DNA from: Sthenelais limicola
Lineage: Eukaryota; Annelida; Polychaeta; Phyllodocida; Sigalionidae
NCBI GenBank assembly: GCA_942159475.1
Contig: OW804094.1
Location: 134,464,755-134,528,754 of the forward strand
Length of the DNA: 64,000 nucleotides
Reading direction: 5' to 3'
Part shown: piece after piece, positions 35,917 through 48,214 of the stretch
How the letters are laid out: each line of letters opens with the position of its first letter
How positions within the stretch are numbered: the first letter of the stretch is position 1
The notes under the pieces: model-generated
Databases searched by the model: none
What the model was told of the DNA's origin: nothing
The model's input: the letters and a program-made list of their open reading frames with translations, nothing else
Position numbers and translations under genes: made by a program

Positions 35917-36356
35917 TAACCACCGTGTGTGTGTGGTTTGGCACCCAGTCAACGTGCCACGTGACGCTAGATCAACATGAGACATTAAGTGCCTTATTTA
36001 GCAGGAATGAAAAACTACTTCCTTCTTCTTCTCAAGGAAGAAATGTCAATTTGCATAGAAGCAAGTTTGCCCGAGAAAAAAAACTTGCCAATAAAAAGAA
36101 ACCAATAGCCAATAAAAACAAATATAATATTTGGGCACCCAGGAAGAACTGTCGAGTTTCCATATGTTGAATGTAAGATGTTGAAAATTGAAATTATTTT
36201 TGAATAATAAATATCAACATAAAGAAAACAAGCTGAGCCCTTACTTCATTGGAGATCTCCATATTTTACAATTGGAAATAAAATTATACTTATATATTAT
36301 ATAATATACGTATAATGTACATGTGTACTTTATATGATAGATAGATAGTTATATAC

Positions 36357-36452
36357 AGGTTAACTAACGAGTTGGTTGAAGGAGCGTGAATATTGCACGA
36401 GTTGCGTAGCAACGAGTGCAATAGTCTAAGGGATTAAAACCAACGAGTTAGA
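36357..36452. mobile_element. Small inverted-repeat element J1
   Basis: Ends TTAACTAACGAGTTGGTT and AACCAACGAGTTAG, with a nested palindrome TTGCACGAGTTGC-GTA-GCAACGAGTGCAA. Shorter relative at 12100. Confidence 0.65.
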
Positions 36453-36688
36453 TAACAAATTTATTATACATGCTTTCAATTATGAAATGAGAAAAAAAAA
36501 ATCGAGTCATAAATTTGAATTTTACCAGTAATCTTAGTCAAATAAATAGTTTGGTTGCCATGACAACCCCACGTAAATCACTAGTGAAATACACACTATG
36601 CGTAAATCACTCTAGATACGTTGTTTTCACAGCAATGCGTGTATGATGAATATAGAAAGACAGACACAAGAGAGATAGATTGACAGAC

Positions 36689-36738
<50 letters not shown>

Positions 36739-36764
36739 GTAGATAGATAGATAGATAGATAGAT
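36689..36764. repeat. (GATA)n microsatellite
   Basis: About 19 units with one GGTA interruption. Confidence 0.95.
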
Positions 36765-37168
36765 GCACTAAATATAACATGAAAGAGCTCAGCTGCAGAG
36801 GCTCAGATGGAGTGGAATCAAGTGTCTGGAAACAATTCATTCTCAACAACACAGTTCATGGCCAGGTTTAAACAGGGTAGGAAGTCAGTTGGTGGAAGGC
36901 CAACCTTGTCATCTCTCTCACACAACACTCCGCCCAACTGCAACTAAATATTGAAGGCTCATGTGAAGTCCAGGACTTCTCCAATCTATCTCGTCCAACT
37001 TATAATGAATCCTAAGACAGGGATTTTGGAGGAATCCAGGACACATGGCAAAATGCATACAAATATTATTCTCTTCTCTAGATGTAGGCGCATCTGCAAA
37101 CGTTTAATATATATCACAAGCTTTGTATATATGAAATTATATTGTACAAAAACTTAAATATGTTTACT

Positions 37169-37382
37169 CAGTCTAGGCCCAAAGATGAGAGAGTCCCTTC
37201 AAACGGAGGGAAAGCCTCTCGCCTTGAACCGCAAAGTGGCATTATAATTCCATTAAGACCGCAAAATGTCATTATAATCCCATTAGAACGCCTAGTCCTA
37301 GGCCAGGAAACCGACTAGCGAAGTAGGCATCCAATCACTGACATACCATTCTTATCTGATCAGAGGGTTTGGGCCTAGACTG
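37169..37382 (-). mobile_element. Family B element, copy B10
   Basis: Full length with the best-preserved ends: CAGTCTAGGCCCAAAGATGA and GTTTGGGCCTAGACTG. Confidence 0.85.
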
Positions 37383-37840
37383 AATTAGGGACAATGAAAA
37401 TCCTACATACTAGGATTGTCCCTACACTGATCTCATGTAAATTGAATAGACATAAACGGTTATCTAATCTAGCTAATCTAATCTGAATATGATATACGGT
37501 ATTTAATATGATGTATGATGAACTACTATGGTAATGGAATAAAAATACCATCTTATTTTGTCGGTATGGCAGCGAGGTAACGGTAAGGATGTCAGAAGCA
37601 ACCCATCATAGACACTGCATAAAGGCCGGCATACAGCATACACGAAAATATGTCCCATGACCTTACAAAATAAACCAATGTTTAACTGAGCTTTCAATCA
37701 TTTTTTGTATTTTATACTGATTAAAATAAGTTGACCTAATATGTATGAAATATAAGACAATGAATGTTTGTAAGCAAACAACATTTTTTCAAGTTGTGGT
37801 GCCACGATTTAAGCCGTTTGTGATCCCTGTATCCATCAAT

Positions 37841-37906
37841 ATGAGTAAATTAATATTTTTTACTTGGAATATCAATGGTTTAATTAAAGAGAAGACCAAG
37901 CTGTAG
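37841..37906 (+). pseudogene. Fragment of a non-LTR retrotransposon endonuclease N terminus
   Basis: Reads MSKLIFFTWNINGLIKEKTK then a stop. The WNINGL motif right after a short hydrophobic strand is the hallmark start of the APE-type endonuclease domain of LINE ORF2 proteins. Only 21 codons survive. Confidence 0.45.
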
Positions 37907-37943
37907 GATACGTATGGGTTGTTTTCTGTCGGATTGGCTTTGT

Positions 37944-37993
37944 CCAATATTTCGACCTTTTACAAATGTATATATATATGGCCTCCTTCAGTC
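37944..37993 (-). other. Hammerhead-like motif (reverse strand)
   Basis: On the minus strand CTGAAGGAGGCC, a loop, then GGTCGAAAT: the CUGANGA box with one change, a GGCC/GGUC stem and GAAA. About 38 bp past the LINE fragment. Confidence 0.4.
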
Positions 37994-38537
37994 ACATATG
38001 AATTATTTGTAACAACTGTTCTTTTGATTTTTATAATTTACTTTTTTTCCATATTTTTTGGCAGAATGTTTTCACTATTCATTTGGAATATGACGCTTAT
38101 ATAAATTTACAGTGAATTGAATGAATATCCACATGTGTTTTTTAGATTATTTTTTCTCTAAAACCTGGTTAAATAGGCGAAAGGACAAATACTTTGAATA
38201 ACGAGGGCTGACTCAATGAAGAGACCCGGGGTAGACGGTATCAGAAGCTTTCGTCCATAGAGGTATTAATAATTCAAACAGTACACGAATGTTTAATAGG
38301 ACCCCCGGGACCCCACCTCGCCCAATACGCCCTAACGCCAGTAGCCAGCCATTAAATTTATATTCTTGGTCAATAAATAACTTCAATTTCAAGACACTGC
38401 ATTACGTTTTAAACTGGATTGGCAAAAATATCTGAAGATCGCTTTCACCCAAGCCAGAGAACCCCAGGTGTTCAGTCACATTCCACGAATATATTAAAAG
38501 AAATTAGAAAGCGATAAAAAAGGTAATCTTTAATTTA

Positions 38538-38629
38538 ATAGGGGATCTGCATGTGCCACTGCGCACGTGTGTAACAGTGCATCCTGGAATGGATTCTGTT
38601 AAAATCTGTCATACAAATATTTCACAACT
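38538..38629 (-). mobile_element. Family E element, copy E2, truncated
   Basis: ATAGGGGATCTGCATGTGCC end plus about 90 bp, then cut by family B copy B11. Confidence 0.65.
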
Positions 38630-38802
38630 AAAGCCTCTCGTCTCAAACCGCAAAGTGCCATTATAATTCCATTAAGACCGCAAAATGTCATTATATTCTC
38701 ATCAGAACGCCTAGTCCTAGGGCATGATACCGATTAGCAAAGTAGGGGTCTAATCACTGACATAGCATTCCTTTCTGATCTGAGGGTTTGGACCTAGACA
38801 GA
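38630..38802 (-). mobile_element. Family B element, copy B11, left end missing
   Basis: Begins inside the family at AAGCCTCTCG and ends GGTTTGGACCTAGACA. Confidence 0.72.
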
Positions 38803-39710
38803 GTATCTAGGTCTTTCTGTCCCAAATGATAGATGTATCCCTAGAAAAGTGTTCACATTAAAATGACGTTATGTAGCATAAAAACTTTAATTCAGACAAG
38901 AAGTATTCTTTAAACTAAATACTGCATGTCTTTCGCTGATCCTGTATTTCAAACGTATGTACATGGCACATTCGTTTTAAATAAGAGAATTGAAATGTAT
39001 ACTTAAGATTTTGATACAGAATTAACTAAATATTTCGTAATGTATATCCCTGTGAAGGCGATCATGACTTCTCCCTGACATGAAAATGGCAAGGAATAAC
39101 TCTTGCAATAATGAGCTGGGGCCGTATAGCACAATAATTCACGACAGAGCTCAATACGTGGCTTTTTAAAAGACCGCCTGGTCCGATTTGAAAGGCACTT
39201 GCAGAGAAATATCATTCATTTATAAGCGTATTCCCGCGCCAAATTGCCATAAAATTATCCAATTAATCACAGGCAAGCAAAAACTCGAATGAAAGAGCAT
39301 TCTGAGACGGGACATATTTATGATAGCTATTTCCCTGGTTAGATTCGATTCACTCTCTGCTTATCTGCATGGATGCATCCTCTAAGGATAGCGGAGAGGG
39401 TAAATCACAAACCGACATGACTCTGGTACATTTGTTTGAAGGCTGAGTAGACTAAAGATAGTGCAGAAACTGAGACGAGCCCAGACTCGCAGACAGGCAC
39501 ATTCAAACCGCTTACTCTTTGCATTGTCAAGGCTTCGAATTAAAATATTTCTTAAGCAGAAAAACACAATAGAACCAGCGATTTAAATTACCCCTTTAAT
39601 TTAATTTTTTTATATAGACCGCACAGCCATAGAAATGAACATCATGGTTTGTGTGTTTCAGAACAAAGACATGGGATTTCAAGTGTACCTGTAGAGCTAT
39701 AGTTTAAGAT

Positions 39711-39935
39711 ATGTGTCAGATCGTCAGAAAATGTACAATTGACATTGATCAAATTCTGCAAAATCAGGCTGAAAATGATAAATATTTGATTATATTTGAT
39801 ATTAAGTTGATTCATAATATCAGTTGAGTTCCGTTATGTTGAACTGTATTTTGCACTTTATTTCTGTCTTAAATTTGGGTTATTTGTGAGGATTGGTGGA
39901 GGCGAATTGTGCATTTTCAGGCGATTTGACCCACA
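39711..39935 (+). mobile_element. Family A element, copy A10
   Basis: Full length, right end CAGGCGATTTGACCCA. Confidence 0.78.
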
Positions 39936-40441
39936 TATATAAAAATGCTCTGTGAACACTGTGAGACATTGAATTGTCACTATCCATCCCTAAGGCGGGA
40001 GGGGGAAGGCTGAAGTCTATACAAATGATTCAGTATAGCGGAATGACTTACTCTTGGTGGATGGATTAGAGCCATTCATTTGCAGCCGAGCCCCAGCTAT
40101 CTCCCCCAGTCAGGACATAGTGTCATTCTATCACAGATCGGTCTTAGACAATTAACCAGGAATTGCTAATCACCAAGAGTGGATTGTCAATTTGAAAAGA
40201 AAAAAGCTCGGCAGCAAGAAATGCATCTTCTTTATATAAAAAAAAAAGTAAAAACAAAAAAGATCCACCGAGTGTGTTATTGACCACCGTCTTCCCACCC
40301 CACATGAAAGTAAACGGGGAAACACTTCACAGAAAATGATAATACATTATATATATGCACCAAGAAAGCCTAATTATCATGTAGGGAAAAGTGGTGCACA
40401 TCAAACATTCATGGAGTCAAGAAGGGCGAGGAATTCGGTAT

Positions 40442-40680
40442 ATGGGTCAGATCGTCGGAAAATGACCAATCGCCAGCTCTACACATTTAGTAAATTCTTC
40501 TAATTTAGGTTGAAAAGTGACGAATACCAGGTCAATCTGAGTAGATATGGTATGGCTTAGATTCAAATGATCTGTTTGGTTATGTTAAGCTGTATTTTGG
40601 AACTCATTTCTGTCTTGAATTTGGGATATTTGAAAGGATTGGTGAAGTTGAATTGTACATTTTCTGACAATCAGACCCAT
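40442..40680 (+). mobile_element. Family A element, copy A11
   Basis: Full length, flanked by TAT and ATA; ends ATGGGTCAGATCGTCGG and CTGACAATCAGACCCAT. Confidence 0.82.
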
Positions 40681-40942
40681 ATATTAGCATGTGGAGTAAG
40701 GGCAGAAGTGCAGGTGGTTGTGAGCTCCTCCACTGAGTTGACAACACTGACTTGTCCTGCCGCTTCACCCGCTCAATCTGCTCATTTCCCTTCTACTTCT
40801 CAGCAGCGGTTGCTGAGAGGATGAGGGGGGGGGGGGGGGGGTATTAAAGTTGGTTTAGCAGCAAATTTGCCTTAAAAAAAGAGAGAGCGAGAGAACATTT
40901 TCTATTTATTTTCTATTTATTTCCATCCAATCTGAGAATCAC

Positions 40943-41020
40943 AAAAAAATGAATATTTCAAAAAATGAATATTTCAAAAAATGAATATTTCAAAAAATGA
41001 ATATTTCAAAAAATGGATAT
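40943..41020. repeat. 16-bp tandem repeat, about 5 copies
   Basis: Unit AAAAAATGAATATTTC, almost identical copies. Confidence 0.88.
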
Positions 41021-41265
41021 TAAAGGTTCTACTTCTTTGTACATAGAGTATCGGTATACACACAGATTTCCTTTTCAATAAGGCTCTTTCACATTCGCCA
41101 TAAGAGAAGTTAGAAAAATAGGCTGGGGTCAATCCAGCTTTAAAGGGGTGATTTTTTTTCATTTTGTCATTTAAATAGGATATGGTAGACACAATTTACT
41201 TTAAAAAAAACGACAAATAATTCAAATAGAATACTGGCAGGGAGGGAAAACAATATCTCAACATC

Positions 41266-41545
41266 CAGTCCAGACCAAACCTCCGATCAGGTAAGAATAG
41301 TATGTCAGTGATTGGACGCCTACTTCACTAATCGGTTTCCTGGCATAGGACTAGGCGTTCTAATCGGATTATAACAACATTTTGCGGTCTTAATGGAATT
41401 TTAATGGCACTCTGCGGTTTGAGGCGAGAGGCTTTCTCTCCGTTTGAAGGGACTCTCTCATCTTTGGGCCGGGAATGGCATTGATCCTTTCTATAGCAAT
41501 TCTTCAAAATGCAATTGTAATCGAAAAAAATGTATGTCAATGGTT
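41266..41545 (+). mobile_element. Family B element, copy B12, with shared right flank
   Basis: The element proper is 41266-41475. The right flank to 41545 repeats, inverted, the left flank of copy B8. Confidence 0.75.
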
Positions 41546-41930
41546 GATTGCTAGACAAAACACCGTTCAGCGTGGAATATGTATCAATGCTCCAATGTAG
41601 GGAACTCCCCTATTCTCAATGTATTTCCCTGCGTCCAATGTTTAGCAGAAGTGCATAAACTACTACAGTAATGTTAGTTACTGACTGCCCCTCGCCCGAA
41701 TCGCTCGCTCACCCCATCGGAGTAAATGAAGCAGGCTGATTACCTAGAGACAAGATAACACACTATAAACATAACGATAGCTATGAATTCATTATTATGC
41801 AGACTGGCCATCTACCCATTGATCGGCGGGTGTGTCTGTCCTCACATGCTCAACACTGTGCACGATTATTCAACAATTGTGTAACATATGGTTTAACTAG
41901 GGTTACCTCCAATCATAGATCATGGTTCCC

Positions 41931-42275
41931 GCGGTCCAGAGCACATCGAATTTAATTACTTTTAATGACTAATTTACATGATTTTTAATGACTTTTTTTA
42001 ATGACTTGTTGGAGATAAAGTAAAGGGATATTACAATCGTTTTTAATGTGTTTCATATTTACTTTATGGATAGCCACTTCCATACAAAGCTACCAACGAT
42101 AATTTTGACAAATGGGAATTTGAGAATGTTTTGGTACATGTATACAGGTGTTAAATGGGAGTATTTTGGGGGACATTTGTCAATTTGCCAGTTTTTCAAA
42201 TATCTGAATTCAGACAATAATCTGAGAACTGACATCCCTGCTTTGGTTGGACTTTAATGACACGCGGGAACCATG
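41931..42275. mobile_element. Family H element, copy H2
   Basis: Ends CATGGTTCCCGCGG and CGCGGGAACCATG, better preserved than H1; interior TTTTTAATGACTTTTTTTAA words. Confidence 0.8.
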
Positions 42276-43202
42276 TAGATATTGGTCAATTGATATCAAT
42301 TCCCCTTCGAAGAGATACAAAAATTAATAATAAGATATAGATTAGACTATTAACTTTAACGTTTAACACTTAACTTAGTCTGTAACTCATCTCATTCGAT
42401 CTATCTCCCATTATTCTGTGTAATGGTATATTTAATACTACTGATTATGTATTAACTAATAGATTGTTTATTTTCATCCCTCATACCTCTCTGTAATATC
42501 GTTTAAAACATGTTTATATTCTCAGGGCATAACGAAAACCATCTACGGATGAGCGTGCTATAAATTGTTAAACCACCCTGAATAAATAAATTTGTACAAA
42601 GAAAACTTAGATCTTTACCAAAACCGCAAATGCGAAGATAAATACTGTAGATATTGAACCTAATGTATATATTGATCGGTAGGAGCGCTGCCAATTGGTG
42701 GAACGCTAGTTTTAGCGGTTGATTTTCTTATTCGGAAGAAGAACAATTGTATCTCGTTTGGACTTGGTTCAAGTTTCTCTTCAGGGATCTCAATCCTATA
42801 TAGAACATATTATATATCAGCAAGGACTGTATTGAAACAATGCCTATACCTGTATCAAATATCTAATATTATTAATAATAATAGTAATAATAATGGTTGG
42901 AATTCCTTATTCAACAAATAGATATTGACTGAACAATGCTCACTCAGGTCTTACAGTCCACGGTCTGGTTGGTATCTATTGCAGACTATGGCAAGATTTA
43001 AAATGTAAAAAAATAGGAGAATAAGTTGTACAATTTTACAAAAAATAAACAAAGAAGGACTGTGTTCAGTGATTGTAACTTTAATTTAAAATGTTGTAGA
43101 GGAGATCTACCAACTATTCCTTAACCCTACTTTGAATTAAAGAGGTTGATTTGAAGGATTGACAGAGTAGGAGAATGCGATTTTTCTTTTAATGGACCTT
43201 CC
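42276..43202. other. Non-coding sequence with a retroelement-like tail
   Basis: GAGCGTGCTATAAATTG and CCTGAATAAATAAATTTG at 42550-42600 echo 25860-25910. No gene seen. Confidence 0.4.
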
Positions 43203-43403
43203 CAATCTAGGCCCAAAGTTGAGAGAGTCCCTTCAACCGAAGGAAAAGCCTCTCGCCTCAAACCGCAAAGTGCGATTATAATCCCATTAAGAGCGCAAAA
43301 TGTCATTATATTCCCGTTAAAATGCCGAGGCCTAGGCCAGGAAACCGATTTGCGAAGTAGGCTGACATGCCATTCTTATCTGATCTGAGAGTTTGGACCT
43401 AGT
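43203..43403 (-). mobile_element. Family B element, copy B13
   Basis: Near full length, with a small deletion in the CTACTTCGC arm. Confidence 0.78.
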
Positions 43404-43819
43404 GTTCCTGCCTACAGTTTCGGACATACTTTGGTCCTTCTTCACTTGTCTGAATTTAATTTAAAAAATGTGAAATAGAAAACATCTCTCTACTGTGACA
43501 GCGAAAAAGTTATTTGAAAAAGATGAAATAAGATTAATTACTACATGTATCCTAAAATAATGTCTACCAACTAAGCGAGTAAGTTTATAGTCGTTTTCTA
43601 TCGTGTTATGCTACAAAGACTTGACGAAAAGACACTTTCAAAGATATATTACCCAAACGTGAACAAAACAAAACAAATTCCATTATGAATTATTCAAACG
43701 ATTGACAAATCTTTACCAAGAACTGACAGACATTTTACACTAACAATTCAACCCTGAGTCAAATTTGTTTTCTAGGAAAACCTCCTCAACACATACTGTC
43801 CATATGTGAAGAGTTACAG

Positions 43820-44200
43820 GAGAATGAGTCACATGTCGCAAAAAATGAGATATCACCATATTTGAAAAGATGAGATTAAGCCGATTCCAAAGGTAGTAAA
43901 CATTAGGACATCTCATAAATATTTCTATATATCTAAAGTTTGATATTTTTATATTTTTTTTTAAAGTTTGCAGTATTTCTGGGTGGACAATTTCTAGTAA
44001 AGTAATTAAATGTACTCCAAAGGATGACCTTCAGAACGCAAGGATATATTTAATACACTGTCCTGAAATTTGGTACATATATTTATATCAGTTAAAGGAA
44101 TAAATGTTACAAACATTAGAATATTCCAACAAGAAGATCTTGTGAATAAACCAATTTGGAAAATATCATTTTTGCAACTTAATTGTGACACATTACCCTG
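43820..44200 (+). repeat. Dispersed repeat K, copy 2
   Basis: Direct-orientation partner of 19440-19822; shares CTGGGTGGACAATT-CTAGTAA and CTGAAATTTGGTAC. Confidence 0.65.
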
Positions 44201-44558
44201 GAATACTGCCCATACGTCGAAAAGTAAACTCGATTGATTGGTTTTCCCTCGAAGGGGGAAAATGGAATCCATCTTAATCAAGAGGTCAGGGGAAGATTTA
44301 CACAAAGGGAAACACTGTCAACCTTAGTTCCTGTGCCCATCTTAACCGCCGGGAGGCAAGGAAAAGGGGCATTTCCTCCTGACTGAGATACGGTACTGCT
44401 ATTACAGGGCAGCTATAGATTGCAGGCATAGACAATAGGGGAGTTGCATGTACGCCATCTCCAATCTTGATTCGCATGGAATTGATGAAAACACATTCTA
44501 ATGTCTTTGTTTACGCTTCACCGTCTGTATAACGTATTGTATTGCTTGAACATATTTG

Positions 44559-44911
44559 TATTAGGTGAAAAAAATATAGTTGTGTTTCCGATTTATCTCG
44601 CTGAAAACTAGGTATGGGGGGGGGGGGGGGTAACTTTTTTTCTTCTTTCTTTTTCAGGAAACAACCTTCCAGGAACTGAAAAAAATGTCTATTTAAAACA
44701 ATAGTAGTTTTAAACAAGGGAAATGTGCTTTTTGACAGTTCCTGGTTCGGAAAACCTGTTTTGCTGCGTTTTCTTAACTTTATTTGTAAATAAAAAAGAA
44801 ATAAAAAAAATAGGCATGGTCAAACATTTTTTTAGGTAGGGAGGGGTATGTTTTTCTAGGTAGGGGGGGGGGGGGTAAATCGGAAACACACCTATTTTTG
44901 TTGGCCTTATT
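44559..44911. mobile_element. Family F element, copy F2, nested in E3
   Basis: GTGTTTCCGATTTATC near the left and TAAATCGGAAACACACCTAT near the right form the inverted ends; two G runs flank the middle. Confidence 0.7.
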
Positions 44912-45169
44912 ACTGCAACTGTTGAACTCCTAGGCTTTATAAGCAGGGCTTTAGCTGCAAGACCAGTTTTACTGAAGCTCTCGGCTCATTTGTCCACCAA
45001 AACCTAGGGTGTATCAATAATATCTCAATTCAATGAGAGCAGCTATACCTAAGTTCTCTCATTCAATTCAATTCAATATTTCCCATCAATTCATGCATTT
45101 GGGTTTCGTGCATATCAGTTCAGTTTCCTTCTCATCAATAGACAAACCCACTACATACACTTATGATTT

Positions 45170-45402
45170 ATGTCTCTTTGCTTTATTTACCTAAAATGTG
45201 TTTGTATTTGTATGTTCCATATGTAATAATATGTATATTATCTAGTCTAGATCATTTTCCAAATTCAGGGGTACTTGGAAGACCAGTACACATTACTGAA
45301 AATGCTCCTTTTTTCCATCTCTTCATATTAAACCTCTAGTCCACACTTATATTTACATTTGTAGATGTCTTATGGAAATAAAAACCTATTATTATTATAT
45401 AA
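45170..45402 (+). mobile_element. LINE-like 3' end with (ATT)n tail, nested in E3
   Basis: 3'-UTR-like sequence ending GTCTTATGGAAATAAAAACC and a short TATTATTATT tail, the usual ending of CR1/L2-type elements. Class assignment is inference. Confidence 0.45.
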
Positions 45403-46095
45403 TTATCAGGGCTGAGGGTGGGGCCATGGCAAAAATACTGAAATAGTGCAGGCAAGGGCAAAAACAGTTACAGGCTCATCATCCAAGCCCGCAAATAAGT
45501 GATTTTGATATTTTATTTTTTTATTGGAAGTTTATACATTATCACAACGAACATATCGGTGAACATAATGTGTCTGTTTATTTATGCTAAATATGTGTAT
45601 ACATGATGACTGTATCTCATGTGAACTAAATCCATACCAGCATACAATGCAGAGTGGCACATGCAAATCCCCTATTGATGACCGATTCCCTTAAATGGAA
45701 AAGAAGTTAACGGTCCATTCTGCTTCAGTGGAGTCACGTGACTGACTTTCTTAATTGACGATCCAAGCAGCGTTTCCTCCTCATCAATTCTCATGCACAT
45801 GGCATTATGGGAAGGTTTTTGTTTGTTATTGATGGATTGACAAGCCTAAATGGGTTTTTATAACTAACTAATGAAGCGGCACAAAAAAATAACTTTTTTT
45901 TTTACTTTTATGCTTGCTTATAAATACAAACATGTATTGCCAACAGTGACTGATACTATTCTAATCTTTGTTTCTATCACCGATGAAAGTATTAAAATGT
46001 ATTAGATAGATCATATTAACTGCTAGCTAGATAGACTCTCCTAGTTTAGACATCTAGAAAAAATAGCGCTCAAGTTTATTTTTGGCATAATAATG

Positions 46096-46221
46096 TCAAT
46101 TCAAAAAGTTTTTTCTTTCAGTACCAACTAGTCAGGAACCCGCTGGAATTTATTTTCAAATGCGGGTCTTTTCGTACACCTTTCTTGTACATGAATAAAA
46201 CAGGCATTGAATTGAATTGAA
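46096..46221 (+). mobile_element. Retroelement 3' end with (TTGAA)n tail
   Basis: Ends TTGTACATGAATAAAACAGG then CATTGAATTGAATTGAATG, a polyadenylation-like AATAAA followed by a simple tail. Confidence 0.45.
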
Positions 46222-46299
46222 TGAAAACACTATTGTTTAGAACAGTAATTATTTTCTATCATTCAAGATATAATTATGAGCAGCGCATTCCACTCATAT

Positions 46300-46565
46300 T
46301 CTAGGTCCAAACCCTTAGATCAGATAGGAATGGGATGTCAGTGATTAGATACCTACTTCGCTAATCGGCTAAAGTTGAGAGTCCCTTCAAACGAAGGGAA
46401 AGCCTCTCAAACCGCAAAGTGCAATTATAATTCCATTAAGACTGCAAAATGTAATTATATTCCCATTAAAACGCCGAGTCCTAGGCAAGCAAACCGATTA
46501 GCGAAGTAGGCGTCCAATCACTGACATACCATCCTTATCTGATCTGAGGGTTTCGACCTAGACTG
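46300..46565. mobile_element. Rearranged family B element, copy B14
   Basis: A plus-orientation left third (CTAGGTCCAAACCC to TTCGCTAATCGGCT) is fused directly to a nearly complete minus-orientation copy, giving an enlarged palindrome. Confidence 0.72.
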
Positions 46566-46793
46566 GGCATTGGAAGAAATGACATTCAATCTAAGAAATG
46601 CAATCAGTTACTACTGTTAGATGGCACACATGGTCTGTGGAAGTCCTTGGACAGTATAAACATATGATATACCCAGTATAGAAATACGAACCCGTACAGG
46701 CTATTTGATTAAAGCAGACGATAGCAATTCCTGAATTGAGTATATTACAAAATTAATAAATATATCTAAACAGAACTTGTAATTTAGTATTAC

Positions 46794-46826
46794 CCGAAGA
46801 AGGACCCACTGGTCCGAAACGTCAGA
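46794..46826 (+). other. Hammerhead-like motif, best of four
   Basis: CCGAAGA (consensus CUGANGA with one change), stem GGACC-CACT-GGTCC, then GAAAC and GTC. Confidence 0.45.
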
Positions 46827-46872
46827 AGACTCTAAGTCAATAAAGTAAATCGAGAAAATCATATCTGAGTCC

Positions 46873-46906
46873 AACATTTCGCCCTTTAAAGGTGGGCTTC
46901 CTTAGG
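46873..46906 (-). other. Hammerhead-like motif, inverted partner
   Basis: On the minus strand CTAAGGAAGCCC, loop, then GGGCGAAATGTT, facing the motif at 46794 about 50 bp away. Confidence 0.38.
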
Positions 46907-47264
46907 CTTAGGGACAAGTATGCACCCACACTGAGTTGTCCTTTGGATAATTAACTACAAATACATGTATAAGCCACCCCTTCAAAAGTGTCTTCCATCT
47001 GCTAAATAGTTCCATTTGTATTCAAGTTGTTACAATAAGGAAAAGGGTCCATTCGGTACATCTCTGTAGTGTATAGTACATGTTTTCCCCTGTAGCCCAT
47101 GTATGTTTTTTAAAAGAGAGAATTAACCAAAACAGAAACTAAACCGACGTGAGTCTCGAAGTGAATTTTCTCTCAATCTGGAAAGGCGATGATAATCTAA
47201 TCACTAATAGTGTGAGTTAACTCTAAGGGCAAATTCCCTCCCGAGCCAAGCTTCATATAATTAT

Positions 47265-47492
47265 ATGAGTCAGACCGTCAGAAAATGTATAATCGGCAGC
47301 GGTACACGTTTAGTAAATTCTTCCAAATTAGACTGGCAATATGGTCAGTACTAGATTTATCTTGGCATATTTTATATTGCCTTCATTCAGAGAATCTGTT
47401 CGGTTATGCTGAACCGAATTTCTGTCTTAAATTGAGGTTCTTTGAGAGGATTGGTGAAGACGAATTGAACAATTTATGGCCATTTCACCCAT
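47265..47492 (+). mobile_element. Family A element, copy A12
   Basis: Ends ATGAGTCAGACCGTCAG and GGCCATTTCACCCAT (variant right end). Confidence 0.76.
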
Positions 47493-48158
47493 ATAGCCAA
47501 AGCCCCCAATATAGCAATTCTAGTTAACATATAATTACGTTCTTGGAATTACCCCAGAAGAGCCCTTACGTACATACGATTAGGCAAAAGCCAGGGATTA
47601 CGATAATGCATGGAAATCAATGCAGAGTGGGCCCATATGACATAAGGGAATTTCAGGTATGTCTGTCAACACCTCATCATGAATCAGGCTGTCACACTGC
47701 ATAGGTACATATATTTACATACATTAACCTCCAAATTCGGAATAAAACATTGAAGGCCTACTGGCAAATAGCACCAAGGAAAACTCAAATAGGATTTTGC
47801 GGTATCGCCAGGCACACCCATTCTCTTTGACACCGATACAAAAATAACTATAGTTACCGGTACAGAAAATAGTTATATAATATATCTAAAAGAGAGTTTT
47901 GGTCAAGTACCTGTATTATGTGTTATTACAGTGTAGAAAATCATCATTAATAAATAGCTGGACTGATCTACCGATGACCCAACCCATAATTATCTAGTAA
48001 ATGAAGGCTGCATATTGACGATTTAGAAATATATTACTTATTACTAAATATAAACGATTACCGGGTATTTATAGCAATACCACTCATAATACATTCTGTA
48101 AACGCTCAGTTTGTTTTATAGTGCAAGTTACACCTGATCTGGTATCTGGCACTTTGAG
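47493..48158. other. Non-coding sequence, nothing recognised
   Basis: No gene or repeat placed. Confidence 0.45.
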
Positions 48159-48214
48159 GAGTGAGTGAGTGAGTGAGTGAGTGAGTGAGTGAGTGAGTGA
48201 GTGAGTGAGTGAGT
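48159..48214. repeat. (GAGT)n microsatellite
   Basis: About 14 uninterrupted units. Confidence 0.95.

Larger units (their letters stand above)
44435..45675. mobile_element. Family E element, copy E3, expanded by nested insertions
   Basis: Ends ATAGGGGAGTTGCATG and CATGCAAATCCCCTAT, 1.24 kb apart instead of ~350 bp. The extra length is a family F copy (44559-44911) and a LINE-like 3' end. Confidence 0.68.
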
